Shown piece by piece: positions 1 to 13,338 of a stretch of DNA of 64,000 nt. Source of the DNA: Pipra filicauda (Eukaryota; Chordata; Aves; Passeriformes; Pipridae); assembly GCF_003945595.2 (NCBI RefSeq), contig NW_024105098.1, positions 372,001-436,000 on the forward strand, in the 5' to 3' direction. Position numbers and translations under genes: made by a program. Under the pieces are notes generated by a model, which worked only from the letters and a program-made list of their open reading frames with translations, did no database searches and was not told where the DNA came from. Each line of letters opens with the position of its first letter. Position 1 is the stretch's first letter.

Positions 1-3000
1 CGGTGCACGGGCTCCCTCTTCACCATTTAGACTCCTTACAGAGAGAAGAAGAATAGTTTTCCCTGCAGTCCACAAGCAGAGTGTTTCCTCTTTGGCACAA
101 AGAAACCCTTTTAAGAACATCAGCTGAGCTATTACAGTGATGAGAATGCATGTAGGTCAAAATGGTCATTAATTTGCATGTCCTCATTCCTCCGTGTCTC
201 TCCTGCCTTTGCCAGTTACTGTCCACCAAGTTGTGTCAGGGTTTGTTTTTTAATATAGATATTTGTTGCCTAGGGACTGGATTAGGAGTGCCCCAGTTTA
301 TGTCGTGTTCTGATCAGTCTCTAGGTAGAAACATCTATCAAGGCTGGACATGAGACTGTGACCTTGGAAGGAGAGCGTGGCTGTTCATTATCTTTCCCCT
401 GAGCTGAGTCTCCCTCCCCACGTGTCTAATCCTAGAGTTTGCGTATCTTCCATAGAAGAGATTCCATCTGGCCTTTGAAGTCACCTCAAAAATATTTATA
501 GAGGACAAGTCAACTCTTTCATACAGTGGGTGTTGCATGTGCTCAGAATCAAAGTGTAAATGACATCTTTCTGAATGCGTGCCCCTACTCTTGAGTGTCA
601 GAGCTGCTCTAGAAATACATACCAGTCGTGAAGCTTTCTATTACCATTAGGAAGGAGCTAAATGTCAATTTAGAGTAAGATCTTTGTAAGCCTTATATAT
701 GAGGAGGCTTTTTCCACCTGTGATGTCCTTGCCAATGTTTATAATACCACAGTATCCAGCAATTATACTGAAAGATTGGAGTCTACCCATAACTAATTTG
801 CAGCACTGAGTGCTGTAGAGGTATCCTGAATATTCCTAAGGAGGAGAATGTTGTGTAAAGGGGCATTTTGAACTGGACTTCTCAATTTGCAAGAAAGAAA
901 TGCAAGTTAATGATACATTCCCACTGCAAATCTTTGCGGTATTTTAAAGCTCACCCTTCTCTATGGTTGCTACCCACCAGTCCAAGACAAAGAGGAAAGA
1001 GGTTACAAAAATGTGACTTTGGCAACTTTGGAAAAGGATATGATGTCTCTGTATATGAGATCCACCAGAGTGTTACGCAGTCTATTCCCAGCAAAGCATG
1101 AAACTTGCAGTATGAACGGGAAGAGTATTTTATCTTTCATAGGCAATTACATAAAAGTAGCTCTTCAGCTGGGACTTTTATTGGGACAGCCTGAATTTCC
1201 ACTCTCATCGTGGCTTTGGTGATGAAAGCTGTACCCCTGCAGAGTGATTTGAGAGAGAACAAGTTAGGGATGAGCGAGACCCCAGAAAAGCACTCTGCGC
1301 TGAGCTGGGAGTCGGGCTGTTGGGATGCAGGCCCGTGTTCCTACGGAGCTGCAGGAGTTTTGGGCAGGATAAATGCAACTCATAGGGAACATTCTCTCAT
1401 GCTTCCTCTCACGATTATTATCCAGATTCATAATTAGCTTAGTGCAGCTTCTAACTTGATAGCAGACTGGATTTTCTTGTGGTTGAAACAGTGCTCTGTC
1501 CTTCTGTCAGTGCATCTGACTGTGAGCTATTGCTTAGTGTCTTTTGAGAGATTTCCCTAGTTTAGCTGCTTAAAAGCACTTCTTTAGGAGGCTGCAGGAT
1601 TTCACAGGGCCATTTGTCTGGCATTTCTCAAACAGTTTGCTTCCTGTTGATAGCAAACCGATGTAAAAATGCCAGAGTTGTAATAAACTATGTCCACTCG
1701 TGCACTGCAGATTGGCTTTAGATTTGTCTAAAAGTCACTGGGGCTGTGCACCAAGTACATATTTTTTCCTACTCTTTTTATTATTTTGTAGAGCAAAGGG
1801 CAAAGCCAGACTGAAGGTCAGTTTATTTCTTCCAGCAGAAAGGTGGTGTGTCCTTTTTGTGTTTGCCAGTGTTTAGTTAGGGGATAAACAGACAGGAGGA
1901 CTGGCTTGCCCAAAAGGCAGTCGGATCCTCCAAAACTATTTTGGCGAGAAGTCGGCAGGCAGGGACTGAAGCAGAAGCACGCTGCTCCTGCCTGCTGGCA
2001 TTTGCCTAGATCATAAACATGGGAAGTAATAAACTTGTCTCAAGGGTCCGTCTGTAAATGCCTAATGCTGGAAAATGCAAAAATTATACATATGAGCATA
2101 GATTAGAGCTGTTCTTGACTTCTTTGGCCAAATGGTTTTGTAAGGCCAACAATACAGCTATGGGAAAAATTGGCCTGAGAGAACAAACAGCACAGCAGTT
2201 TGTGGTGCTGTGCCTGGAGCTGGTCCTGGAGGTGAGCAAGGGAGTGATGCTCCTCATACAAAAGTTTGTCTCCACTCTTTAGAGTCTACTTTGAAGTTCA
2301 CGGATAGGGATGCAAATGAGAAGGAGAACACAGAATTGAAGCAGGATTGTACTGAGGGTATGTAATCATAGGTCACCCAGTCAATTTTTCACTCAGGAGA
2401 ACAGGGTGAAATACCTGCAGTAAATATACAGGTGAATAACTAGACCCTGCTGGTGGATCCTTGAGCACTGGAATTGTGCACCTTGAGTATACACAGGAGC
2501 TGTGAGGCAGAAACCACCCTTAAAATCAGAAGCAAAATAACCCAAACTGATGGAGGGCTTCATGGAGGTAGAGCCTGTATCAGCTGGTCTGGGGCCTCAG
2601 GCAGAAATTTCTTTGTGACATGTTCAGAAATGCTTTTGCTGTGCCGTGTGGGATGTCGAGGTGAGATGTTCCCCAAGCAAGGGACTGTGTTTGTGCCGTG
2701 CATCCCAGCTGCAGCACCTGGGCATGGAGGAAGCCATGCAGTAATTATCAAGGACCAAATGTTCCACAAGGAGGTGGTTACACTGCTGCATTCCCTTTTT
2801 CCTGGGGGAATAAATATATTGTGGTGGTGGAAGATAAAAATAGTCCTCAGTCACAGACTTGGCAAGCATCTGTGTGTGTGGTAGGCATTCTACGTTGAGG
2901 ATAAATAATGAAACCGTTTATGCTTCTTTCTTGGTAACAGTTTAATACCAGAAGGCCCTGCTGACGTTGCAGTCTGGCAGTGGAGGCCAGAGCCAAAGCT

Positions 3001-6000
3001 AAGTCCCAGATCTTTTCCATGGATGTTGCTTAGCGGAGCAGGGCCGCTGGGTTAGCAAGTTCTCAGGTTCTCCACAGCTCCTTCTGTGAAAGTAACCCTG
3101 GAGGAGCTTTAGTCCTTCAGAATGCCAAGGCAGGGCTTCCTGAGACAGAGGAGTTCTGGAGAAGGTGGGGGACAGCCTCACTGGGTCAAGCCACATCCAG
3201 CTGTTCCTAATGGTAGTTAGAAACACTGCTCAGGGATGGCCAGGACTGTGTCAGGCATGGAGGATACCTACTCCTAAAATCCTCCCAGCCTCCAAGAGTA
3301 GTTTTGATCCTTCTTTTTACTCTTTCTGTTTTTGGGGAGAAGATGACTTTTTGTAGATTCTTGTGCAGTCCTCCCTTATTTACAAAGAAAATATTGGACC
3401 CTTATCAATTTTTCATGGAAACAAGACAGGAAGGCTTTGAATTTTGCATACTGGTTGGGCTAAAAGGGCAACATCATGATGCATTTTAATACGTGCATTT
3501 TGAGTTTCTTTTAACGAAAAATATCAAGTAAGCAAGTTAAAAGGGTGCCAGGGCTACTTCTGAAGCTTGCAAGATAGATAAAAGCAAATAATTTAAAACA
3601 TTTCATTAAAAATGAACTCAGAAGTTTTTTGAAGCTCAACATTTTGTTCTGCAAGCTCAGCATATTCATTAACCTCCCCCAGAAGATTGCTGAACAGCTG
3701 GATCCAATTTCTGAAAAGATAATCATAAAGAAATTAGATTAATAGTCTTCAAGTGGAGCAGTTGGGGATCAGCTCTTTTATATGTAACATGTTGTTAGCT
3801 GTTTTCCATGTGAAGATGGTTACTGCAGTCCCAAAAGGAATGAGGCCATATCTCAATGATACAGATATCAGTTCTCCTGGACTGTGAACACAGCAAGGCA
3901 CAGATAAGCAAGATTGCTGCTGGCTCCTTTTTCTCCTTTTCTGTCTCCCTATTCTGAAGCCATCACCTCCATGACAGCTATTCAGTATTTGCTGCAAGGG
4001 AATCAGTGCCCTTTCAGAATCAAATACAGGACATTGTTGACATATCAATCAGTTCGAAAAGGCTCCTGCTGTCCCACGTGAAGATTAAGTGCCTTTATCT
4101 GGTGCTTTATTGTAATACAGAGAGGTAAATGGAAAGGATGTCCCTCCAAAGGCACAGCCACAAATGAAGTACCATTGGTACTGGCTTTGCCCTCACTGAT
4201 TTACCTGATAAAACTCTGTGGGAGTTCAGCAGTAGCTGAACTGGGCCAGGGCACATCTGAGTCCCCTCAGGCTGTCTTGTCCTCATTCTCATTTTTCCCT
4301 TGCTTTGAGCAAGTCTCCCAAGAAAAGCTGCACATTTTCTCCTGTCAGTACCAACCACCCTTGTGGAAACCCAAAAACCTCTCTGGCCCCTGCTCCCACA
4401 GCACGTCCTTCCAACAAACAGCTCCTGTAGGGATATGCATGTCCCTGCACAGCCCACTGCTGCTCTCACATCCCTGTACTCAGTCTAAACAAGTGGAAGA
4501 CAGCTGTGCCTCATGCTCTCAGCCTCTCCCTGGCAGTCTCCAAATAATGCATCCTCACTGAAAATGTGCCATAGCTTTACTTGCACGCGGCAAAGTTATT
4601 CAAAGGAAGCAAATACTGGTCTGGATGCAAATATAGGGCCCATATCAGTGATGTCCCCACTCTGTTCGTGTTCTAGGAGCTTTTTCTCAGGGACAAGCCA
4701 ACTAAATTATAATTGTAAGGCAGGAATTGAAGCACATTCATTTTTGCACAGGGTTGGCACATCCTGCAGCCACCTGCTTGCTTTCTGCTTTGCTTCTTAG
4801 TTTGCTCATTCCCTGACCCATGAGTTTATTCCCGTTCATGCAAATAGATGCAGAATAACCTGGCAAACCTTAGGGCTTGATTTTCCCGACTAGGTGACCA
4901 GAAACAACTTGCAGTTGTTTGCAGTGTGATTCCCAGGCAGTTTACCAGCAGTCTCTTTTTAAAAAGTCCATCATCACCAGCTTTCACTCATCTTTCTGTG
5001 CTCTAGAATTAGCAAAATGATATACCAGTTCTTACCCACCCACATTCAGTCATTCCCTGGGCAAATGTATATCCTTATGTGACTGCACAGGTTTTAGGGA
5101 TAAACTGCTACATTACACCTTTAGGTGACATCCTGTTGATGTCTTGGCTGCCAGATGCTCCTCAATCTCAGCTAAGTGGCTGGGTTTGATATAGGCCACC
5201 CCAGAGTGCCCACCAGTGTTGGTGTGTGCCAGTCCTTGGGCCAGGGCTGTGGAACACCAGCTCCAGCACTGCCCACTACCTGTGCACCTGCACAGGCACA
5301 TTCTCCCAGTTCAGTGCTCCACCCTTGGCAGCAAATGGCTTAAGCACATGCCTAAGTTAAAGATCTGCTTAAAGTCTTCCTACCCCAAGTGGGAAATGGT
5401 CTGGGCTCAGCTCAAGTGTTGCTCTGAGTCAGGGTTGAGAGAATTCACTTTTTGGTGTGTCCCCTACTGGTCTCGTGGCCAGAGGTTGCCTCATTTTGAG
5501 GAAAATGTGGAGCAGAATAGGCCATGCCTGACTTTTGTCAGTGCTGGAAGCCAGCCAGATCTCTAAAAGTGTTAGTCTTTTTCTTTGCAGCCTGAAAGGA
5601 GTATTTGAATAGACTGACAGAGCTAGGTAAAGAGGCAGAAGAGTTGTTTGTTTTCCTTTTTACACAAACTTTCAGTATGTGCTTAAAAGGTGACACTCTT
5701 GTCTGGTATTTTCAGTTTAGACAGAAAGTGGTTGTTTCTTGGGTTGAAAAATTGAATTCCAGAAAGAAATAATGCTTCTGGCAGAGCAGCCTGCATTCCA
5801 GGGCATGATTTCATCTGGTAACTAGTCCAAGAGAGTCAATATTGGCTGATATGACCACGACTGCATGTATTTCTCATTAATTTTCATCAAAACTTGCCAG
5901 AAAATCCATGTTTTGGTGCCAGCAGATCACTCTTCCTTTCCATATATTTTTACTGTCATCATTCACTAGCCCCAAAAGTCTCTCTAAGGAAAAGAAAAAA

Positions 6001-9000
6001 CTGTAATGCAGCACGTTCATCTCCTCTCAGTGCCTGCTGCACAGGGGCAGAAAAAGGCAGATGGAAGCCCTTTAGCAAAAAATGGGAAGTTCTTTAGGCA
6101 AGTGGCTTTGGGAGTCCTTTGCAGGACCAGTATTTTCTGGTACATAAGAAAACACGATTCTAAATGAGGCTCTCACTGGCTTCCGAAACACGCCGGGCTG
6201 TGAGGACTGGACAGCAGCTCTGGGCAGCAGACTCCTGACCTTTGTTAAACACTCTGTGCTACGTGCAGCAGCCAGGTCAGGTGCCACATGTGGAAGAGCT
6301 GTGCTTCAGTCACCCTGACTGACAGAGCTGATACTGCTTTCCCACTCTGCAAAGAGGTTTCCTCTTGTACCGTGTTTGCACTGCATGCCTGAGGCTGCAG
6401 CCCGGGCACTGGAGGGGAAAACCTCTGTGGAGTTATTTCAGCAACGGTAGATGCCTCTCCTCCCTCTCCAAAATCCTCAGCACAGAGACTTTTTGTTCTG
6501 AGGGAACTTCTGTCTTTATGGAAAGAAGAGGCCCTGGAAGTGTAGGTTGGGGCTGGGCTGGAGCTCTGGAGGTGGACGAGTGTTTCAGCATTGGAGCTGC
6601 ATTAACTAAAGAAGCAGCTCAGAGAAACTGTTGCTGCAAGTTACAGCTCAGCTTTGAACAGTCACCTTGTCCTGCTAGGGTATTTCTTCTGTCTTCTTTC
6701 TTCTTTTGTGAAGGAAACAGGTGTGAGTGATCCATAAACCAAAATTATATTCACAAGCATTTTACAAACGGGTGGATGGGAGATAAATATGTATATATTT
6801 GTTTAATTATTGACTACACTGAGTTCACCTGCAAAAAGTAGAGCTTTTTTTTGCTATATATTGTACACAGGGGGGAGTCATGTCCAGTAAATTGAGTTGG
6901 AATAGTTCAAATATGCACAAGAATCAGGAACTAGTATGTGTGATCATAGCATTATTTCTAATTGGAGGCTTTTTAAATAGTACCACTGTAGAGTTTTTCC
7001 TTATATCTCAGCTACTGAGGTTGCAGTCTCACCTTGGACACCCCCTATAGTGAGGAAGGACTGTTTTTAAAATTTGGGACTTATTGTACCATCAAAGCTG
7101 TGACTGTGTGCAGACATGTGTGTAGGTGGAGGGTCCTAACTCATTCCATACTTGGCCTGGCACTGTTGTAAGTGGTGCACACATGGGTGTGCAAAGAGAA
7201 GACAGAGGGGGAAATGGATCTGCCTAAATTCTCGCTGAAATCTGTATAGTAGAGTAACATGAGGGAAAACCCTCCAGTCACTGCTCATGCACCCCTGTCT
7301 CCAGTGGTGTGGGTAGGCCCATCATCCAGCTGATCAGATTTTATCTATTCCCTGGTCTGTTAAACTAAGAGGTTTTGAGAGCTAAATGGCAAAGCTCCTT
7401 AATGCCAGATCTGTTATCAGCAGCGTTGCTGTCATCACCTGTACTGCAAACTCAGCTCCACAGGCACCCTCTGCGAGGCCAATGGGCAGCAGAGGCAGGA
7501 GCAGCAGGGCAGGCAAGCTTTGGGGGATGCTCTGCTGCCCCTCTCCCCTCCAGCTGCACACTTTGCTCTGTCTTTGGGTAGTTTTCTGTCCTTTAACAAG
7601 GCTTCCAGAGGCAGGGACATAGAAGAAGGCTACAGCATTTGTGAATCACAGAGCTACAAGTGTTGAAGAAAGACTCCCCAAAGAGAAAGTTCCATGGCGT
7701 CCTGCAGACCCAGGCAATTTGGATGGTGTTAAAAAAAAAAAGCAGCCCTCTTTCCCCCCCATTTTCTCCCTGACATTTCCACTTAGCAACAGAAGACAAA
7801 GTTACATGAAGTGAAATGATTGTTGTGATTTATCTGGCACCTGGATGGACTAGGTGCTTTGCAAAACATGTAAAGTACCAGCTTCAGCTGCTTCCAGCCT
7901 AAGGAGATGCATGAGATGTGACAAGCTCTGTAGCCCAGAGGATGTGCTGCAGGGACGTTCCAGGTGGGGAAAGAGGGGTAGCTGGAAAGTAGTTCAGTGC
8001 TGTCAGGAATTCCTGTCTGCCAGAAATGAATCCCTGGGGAGGGGGCTCATTGCAGCTGTCTGCAGCAGCCTAAGCCTGCAGGTGGGAAGAACAAAAGTAG
8101 GTGAAAGCCAACTTCTTTTTCTCTCAGTCAGGTGTGATGCAGAGTGGTTTGGCCTGACTCTCAGCAATGATGCTGAACCCAGGACAGCACTACATGGCCC
8201 TCAAACCCCTGTCGACTTTTTTCAAAATACAGTCTCTTATTCTGCTATGTGTTGGCAAAGCCACATCAGTCCCACCATGCTGGCTCCAGCCCCAAATTCC
8301 TGTCAGTGCTTTCCTACTTACTTATTTTAGCTTTTCTTGAAACTATTGTATGGCAGAACTCCCTGTGATAGTGGCTTTTGTCAGAGCCCTTGTGAGCAAA
8401 GGTCAGGCACTGCAGTAGGTCAGGTTTGTGTTTGATCTTTGCTGCACCAGTGCTACCCTTGGGCTCAAACCTGCAGAGTCCTCTTGAAGACAATGTTTGT
8501 CTTTCTGTTTCTCAAAATATAAGGGGTTTGTAGGACCAGCTTTGCTATTTGTAGATTGCTTCAGCATTCATTTAGCTTCATCATGGGCTCTACTGAAACA
8601 CCAAAATTAGAGGAGATGTCAAGTGAACAGTCTCAGGAAGGGGCCAGAATATGTGTGGAAGACTTGCCAAATCAGTGAACGTGAGGCTCAAACTGAGCAT
8701 TAGCCCTGTTGGCTCCATATCCCTAGTAGTGCTTTTTTTTCCCATTTATTTGTGATCATTCTGAAACTAATTTGGAAGGTAATGATTTAATACTGTCAGA
8801 AAGCATACAGAAGGGGAGGAAAGGCCTCCCTAATTGTGTTTTGACATTTTTTGACATCAGCAATTCTTTTGAAGGAAAGAGAAAAAAAGAAACAAAACAA
8901 AATCTGTTCAATCAAGATTTTTCTGCTTTTTGTTCTCTTTGGCTGAGAAAAATCAGGTTGCAGAGGAGCTGGTACTGCAGAACCAAAGCTTGCCTCCCAA

Positions 9001-10500
9001 GCAGCAGTTTTTGTGAACTCCATTTCCATCTAAAAGCAGTTTCACAGAATTTGCTCTCCTGTAAAATGAATGTTTGCTTTGTAAGTGATACAGCACTTCA
9101 GCTTTCCCAGCACCTCAGAGCTTTGGAGCTTTGCACCGTCTCAGTGACTTCACAGACCTGAAGGCTTGCTTGATACCTGGGCCTGTCTGAATGCTCTGTA
9201 CCCATCACTGGGTAAATAACTGGGTGACTGGAATAGCAGGGCTGTGGTTTGTAGGGATAAAAACCCTGGCTGAAAGAGGCTCTTGAGGGGAGCTGCAGCA
9301 AAACTCACGCAGCTTCTTCAAGACGGAAGACTTGCTGCCTAGTTGTTTCTCTTATTAGCATTTAAGATAAGTTTCAGTGGTATTTTCTGAATATCAAACC
9401 CAAACTGTGCCAATAAGATCCCCAACTGATGACAGAATTTACCAAGTGTGTAGTCTCCCACACTTGGAAAGCATTCCCTGGAGTTTGACTTCACGCAGGA
9501 GAACATGTAAGGCCAATAGCAGGTCTAACACCTAAAGCAGGATTCATTTTTAAATCCCATTTTGTTGGGCTTTCTGTTGTTTCTTCATTGATTTTGAAAG
9601 GAAAATAGAGCATTTGTAACCTTTTCTTAGAGTTACCTGCCAAACCTTTGGACCAATATTATATTCCTGCTCTGTAACAGAGGAAATCCTGTTTTGCTAG
9701 GATGAGGCACTGCAAAAAGTGACAGAAATGGTTAAATCCCAAATCTTTGTGGGGAGTACAGTTTGTTCTCCCTCCTGCTGCCCTGCTGGAGTTGATGGTC
9801 CTGTGTCAGTATCTTTAGGGAAGGATCCAAAGGCACAATCTCTCTTCCCTCCATGTCAGTGGATACCTCTGAGCTCCTTGCAGGGAAGCGTTACAGAAGC
9901 CTCTGAGTGAGCCACAGGGACATCTTGGTAGGTGCCACCACAAAGTCTGTTCTTCTCATCCTCCTCCAGCATGCCTGAAGGGCTCTCAGCACAGATTTCT
10001 TTCCTGTAGCTGTTCAGGACATTTTTTTCTGCTGCCTGGTAAGCTTTAACACTACTTCTTTCTTGAATTTGGCAGGTAAATGAGAGCACAAGCTTCCAAA
10101 GTTTTTTTTATGAATTACATTAAAATGTCTAAATTTCCAAATGACCAATAAAACCTGAAATCTCCTGGGAGACCTAGGGGTTTTCCCTAGGATTAGCCCC
10201 AAATGAAAGGGACATTGCTGTTTGAATATTTCCTACGTATATTCTAGATATCTTTTTAAAATTTTGATTGAAAGTTAAGTGTAGAAATTGTTTTGAAGGG
10301 CCTTTCTATTTAGTTGTCAAGAAAGTAAGTTGAAAGGAATGAGTGACTGAATTTGAGCAAAACACAGAGTTTGCTAATAAGCTGGGAGTAGTTTTCTGAA
10401 CCCCAGGAACTACAATCACACCCTATTTCCCCCCATGTCTGTGGCAAGGCATCCCAATCCTGGCAGTCAAAATCAATGAGCATATTTTGCACATTAATTT
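1..10500. other. Intronic DNA, no gene seen
   Basis: Both strands hold only short open frames (up to 158 codons at 7854-8330) without domains, start context or splice structure that would support a gene. I saw no recognisable transposon or tandem array in this part beyond short homopolymers (for example A-runs near 7730). Confidence 0.6.
10173..10191. repeat. Perfect short inverted repeat
   Basis: CCTAGGG and CCCTAGG are separated by GTTTT, giving a 7-bp stem and 5-base loop. It is probably incidental within the intron. Confidence 0.7.
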
Positions 10501-10523
10501 GCCTGTGAACGAAGTTATTCAGC

Positions 10524-10569
10524 CACGTGGCTGTTTCCAGAGCACTGTCTGCATCACGTGTATCACGTG
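10524..10569. promoter_or_regulatory. Cluster of three CACGTG E-boxes
   Basis: The palindromic E-box CACGTG occurs at 10524-10529 (inside the longer palindrome AGCCACGTGGCT), 10555-10560 and 10564-10569. The last two lie in a direct repeat of ATCACGTGT and are nine bases apart. CACGTG is bound by MYC/MAX, USF, TFE3/TFEB/MITF and CLOCK/BMAL1 factors; tandem E-boxes with short spacing are a known circadian arrangement. Function as an intronic enhancer is inference. Confidence 0.4.
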
Positions 10570-13319
10570 TACACCTGAGTTTCCAAACATGCATAAATTA
10601 AGTAGCTTGAGTTTGCCCATCCCTTGAGTTTGCCTCTGAATGTACCACAGAGTTAAGAATCCACCATCTGAAAAACTGGATTAATATGCAACATGACACC
10701 ATTTCTTAATAATTTTGCGGTTCCTTAAAAACAAAAGCATCAAGTGCAGACAATACACTCTCAGGTCATTGCTTTGCTCTGGTTAAGGCAGAACTTTAAA
10801 GCTGTATCCTGTCTTACTGTCATGAAACATAGTGAGAACTCTGTCACTCACAGGAGAACTTCCTTCTGAAGTTTGAATGTCTTTGTTGTTTTTTGGAGGT
10901 TGTTTTCTTGTTGCTGGTTTTTAATGGTAGTCCTTTCATTTCTTTTATGTTTAAGGATCTGTACATCCCCAGTGCTTTGCTGGCAGTCCCACTGGTCTGT
11001 GAGGAGCTCACTTCAGCAATGTGCAGCTTTCTCTTTGTTGAATACAAACAGTGCTTCAGTGCCTTGATGGTGGAGGGATATTCCAGGAAAAGGGGCTGGG
11101 GTAGGCTTCTTGTATGCTTATCGAGCAGGGAACTTCTCTTACTCTCCTGTTCAGACCTTAAGAACAATTTGCCATTTATAAGATTCCAGAAATTATTGTC
11201 CAGGGAGAGACAAAACTCTCACTTGTACAGCTGGCGTGCCAGGGCACATCGAAGCACTTTTCTCCTGCAGGCACATTCTTAAGCATTCTCCTTTCCCTGC
11301 CCAAAGCCAACAACCAGGATCCATCCTGCTGTAATTTCCAAGACTTCCTGCTGCAGCCCTGAATGAGATGTCTCGTGGAGCAATCCAGCCTTTGAAGGAT
11401 GGCACGCAGAAGCTTAGGAAGAAGTTCAGTTCTGCTTCCATGCAGCTCTTCACAAAATGAGGGACTGCAAAAGGCGTTGTGATTCAGAGCTGTATTAGCA
11501 GCCAGATGTAGGAACTTTAAAGAAAGGCATTCTGCAGATTGATCACACCAATGCTATTACTATCAGTGGTGTGTAAAGTGTCAGCTGCAGCTGTGTTGAA
11601 TTATTCATTATTTCATAAATACAGTGAGGTTTCTAAGGGCAAGGTTTTTAAGATCCATTTGAAAAGTGAAATGAAAGCCCCTGTAATTAAAAATCATTAT
11701 TAAACTTCATTTATTTAACTTCATTTCAACTTTTCCCTATGTGATTATTATTAAAGTTATTCTATTTATTGATTTTCCTACTCCCTTCCCTTTCTCTGCC
11801 AGCTAATGAGAAAAAAGTGGTTTTGAATTAAGCAAATAATCTTGCTCTCTGTAGACAATTGTTCTATGCTCTCATGTTGACCCCTGGAAAGAGATTTACT
11901 GGGTGATGCTCTTATTTTTGCTGATAGGAGACACTGTGCCTGTTAGCACAGGGTAAAAGGAAATAAATTAAAAGGAAATCTGAGTTTTGATGTGCTTGCA
12001 TCTTAGACCCTTAAAACGGTCTGTAGCTCTGGAATGACTGGAATCTGCCCTAGGCTCAGCAGGGAGTGAAGTGCAGCAGACAGAGCAGTACTTTCTTGTT
12101 TAAGAGCGAGCACTGGAGACAGAGAGCATGTCCAATTCCATACAAACCACATTATCTTCAGCTCATCTCTAGTAACAGTATTTCCACCAGTACCATGCCA
12201 TTTGAGACAAAAAAAAGTTCCAAATCCCTTTGATACCTCAGCTGTGTTTGTGGCCATGCTCCAGTCCTCTGGGGATCAAGGCTGTGGTATAAATACCTGC
12301 GCTGGCTCGTGTGGCAGGACCAGAGAAATGCAGTGATGATGCTTAAAATAGCCTGAACTGAGCTCCACCATGACAAGGATCACAGGTTTCCTACATCTCA
12401 GCCACTCGTTTACAGCTGTAGGGGATGATCCACACAGCAGCAAGGGTGCTCTGGGAGCAGCATGCCTGTCCCAAGGGCTCCCGGCTCCCCGCTCTCCTCC
12501 GCCCTCTGCCAGCCATCAGCAAAGGGTGGGAGCAGCCAGGGGAAGCTGTTGTGGTGGAGACACAGGCAGCAGGGAGGTCACAGCACCAGGTCTCAGCTGC
12601 CACCATGTCTTACCCTTCCCTCCTTCCCAAGCCCCTTGCCACACCCCGACTGCCCCATCCCTGCTCCGCACGGGGCATCAGCACCAACTGGCACCAGGAG
12701 CCTGACCATGGGGAAGGGCCTTGCTGCTGACCTGTGTGCTCCCACTCTGTGCATCTTGAATTATGGCTCCCTTAAACTTCAGTTTCTTGCCTGCCTTTTG
12801 GAATTACAAGTCTTGGCCAGTTTCTCAAGAATGCTGCAGGACTGTTTTTATGAGTGTTCCTGAAGTTCCTCTGACCCTGCAGTAGGAGATGCTCTCAAGT
12901 GTCACATGTGTGGTTGCCTTTGTAAGCAAACATGTTCATGCAGCTCATGTAGTGTTTGGCCTGGGAATAAAGACTAGTAATTCCATTTTGCCTTTGTGTG
13001 TAATCTTCCAATAGTGCAGCATGGCTGGAGCCAAACTGGAGAGACACAAAGCATTGTGTGTTCACCTGGAAAATTGTATCTTTTTCTGGAGTTAGTTGTG
13101 TAGGACTCTTCTTCTGCTGATTTAATATTGTACAGCCTTAATATTGTACCTCCAGGCATCAGAGTATCTTAGAAATACAGAGTAAATTTCCTTGATTCCT
13201 GTGCCATGTTTCAGGCCCTGCAGCAGAGGACATGTTCCATAGTTCATTCAGCTCCCCATGGGGATGTGGAGCTACAGGCCCCTGCTGAGACAGAAGAAAA
13301 GATAAAGAATCCTGTGAAA

Positions 13320-13338
13320 GAAGTTCTCACAGAACTTC
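13320..13338. repeat. Perfect short inverted repeat
   Basis: GAAGTTCT and AGAACTTC flank CAC. The arms resemble steroid-receptor half-sites in everted order rather than the inverted order of a true glucocorticoid response element, so binding is doubtful. Confidence 0.6.

Noticed and set aside
7854..8330. 158-codon plus-strand frame
   Set aside because: Not recognisable; no supporting splice sites or homology seen, and its length is plausible by chance in 64 kb read in six frames.
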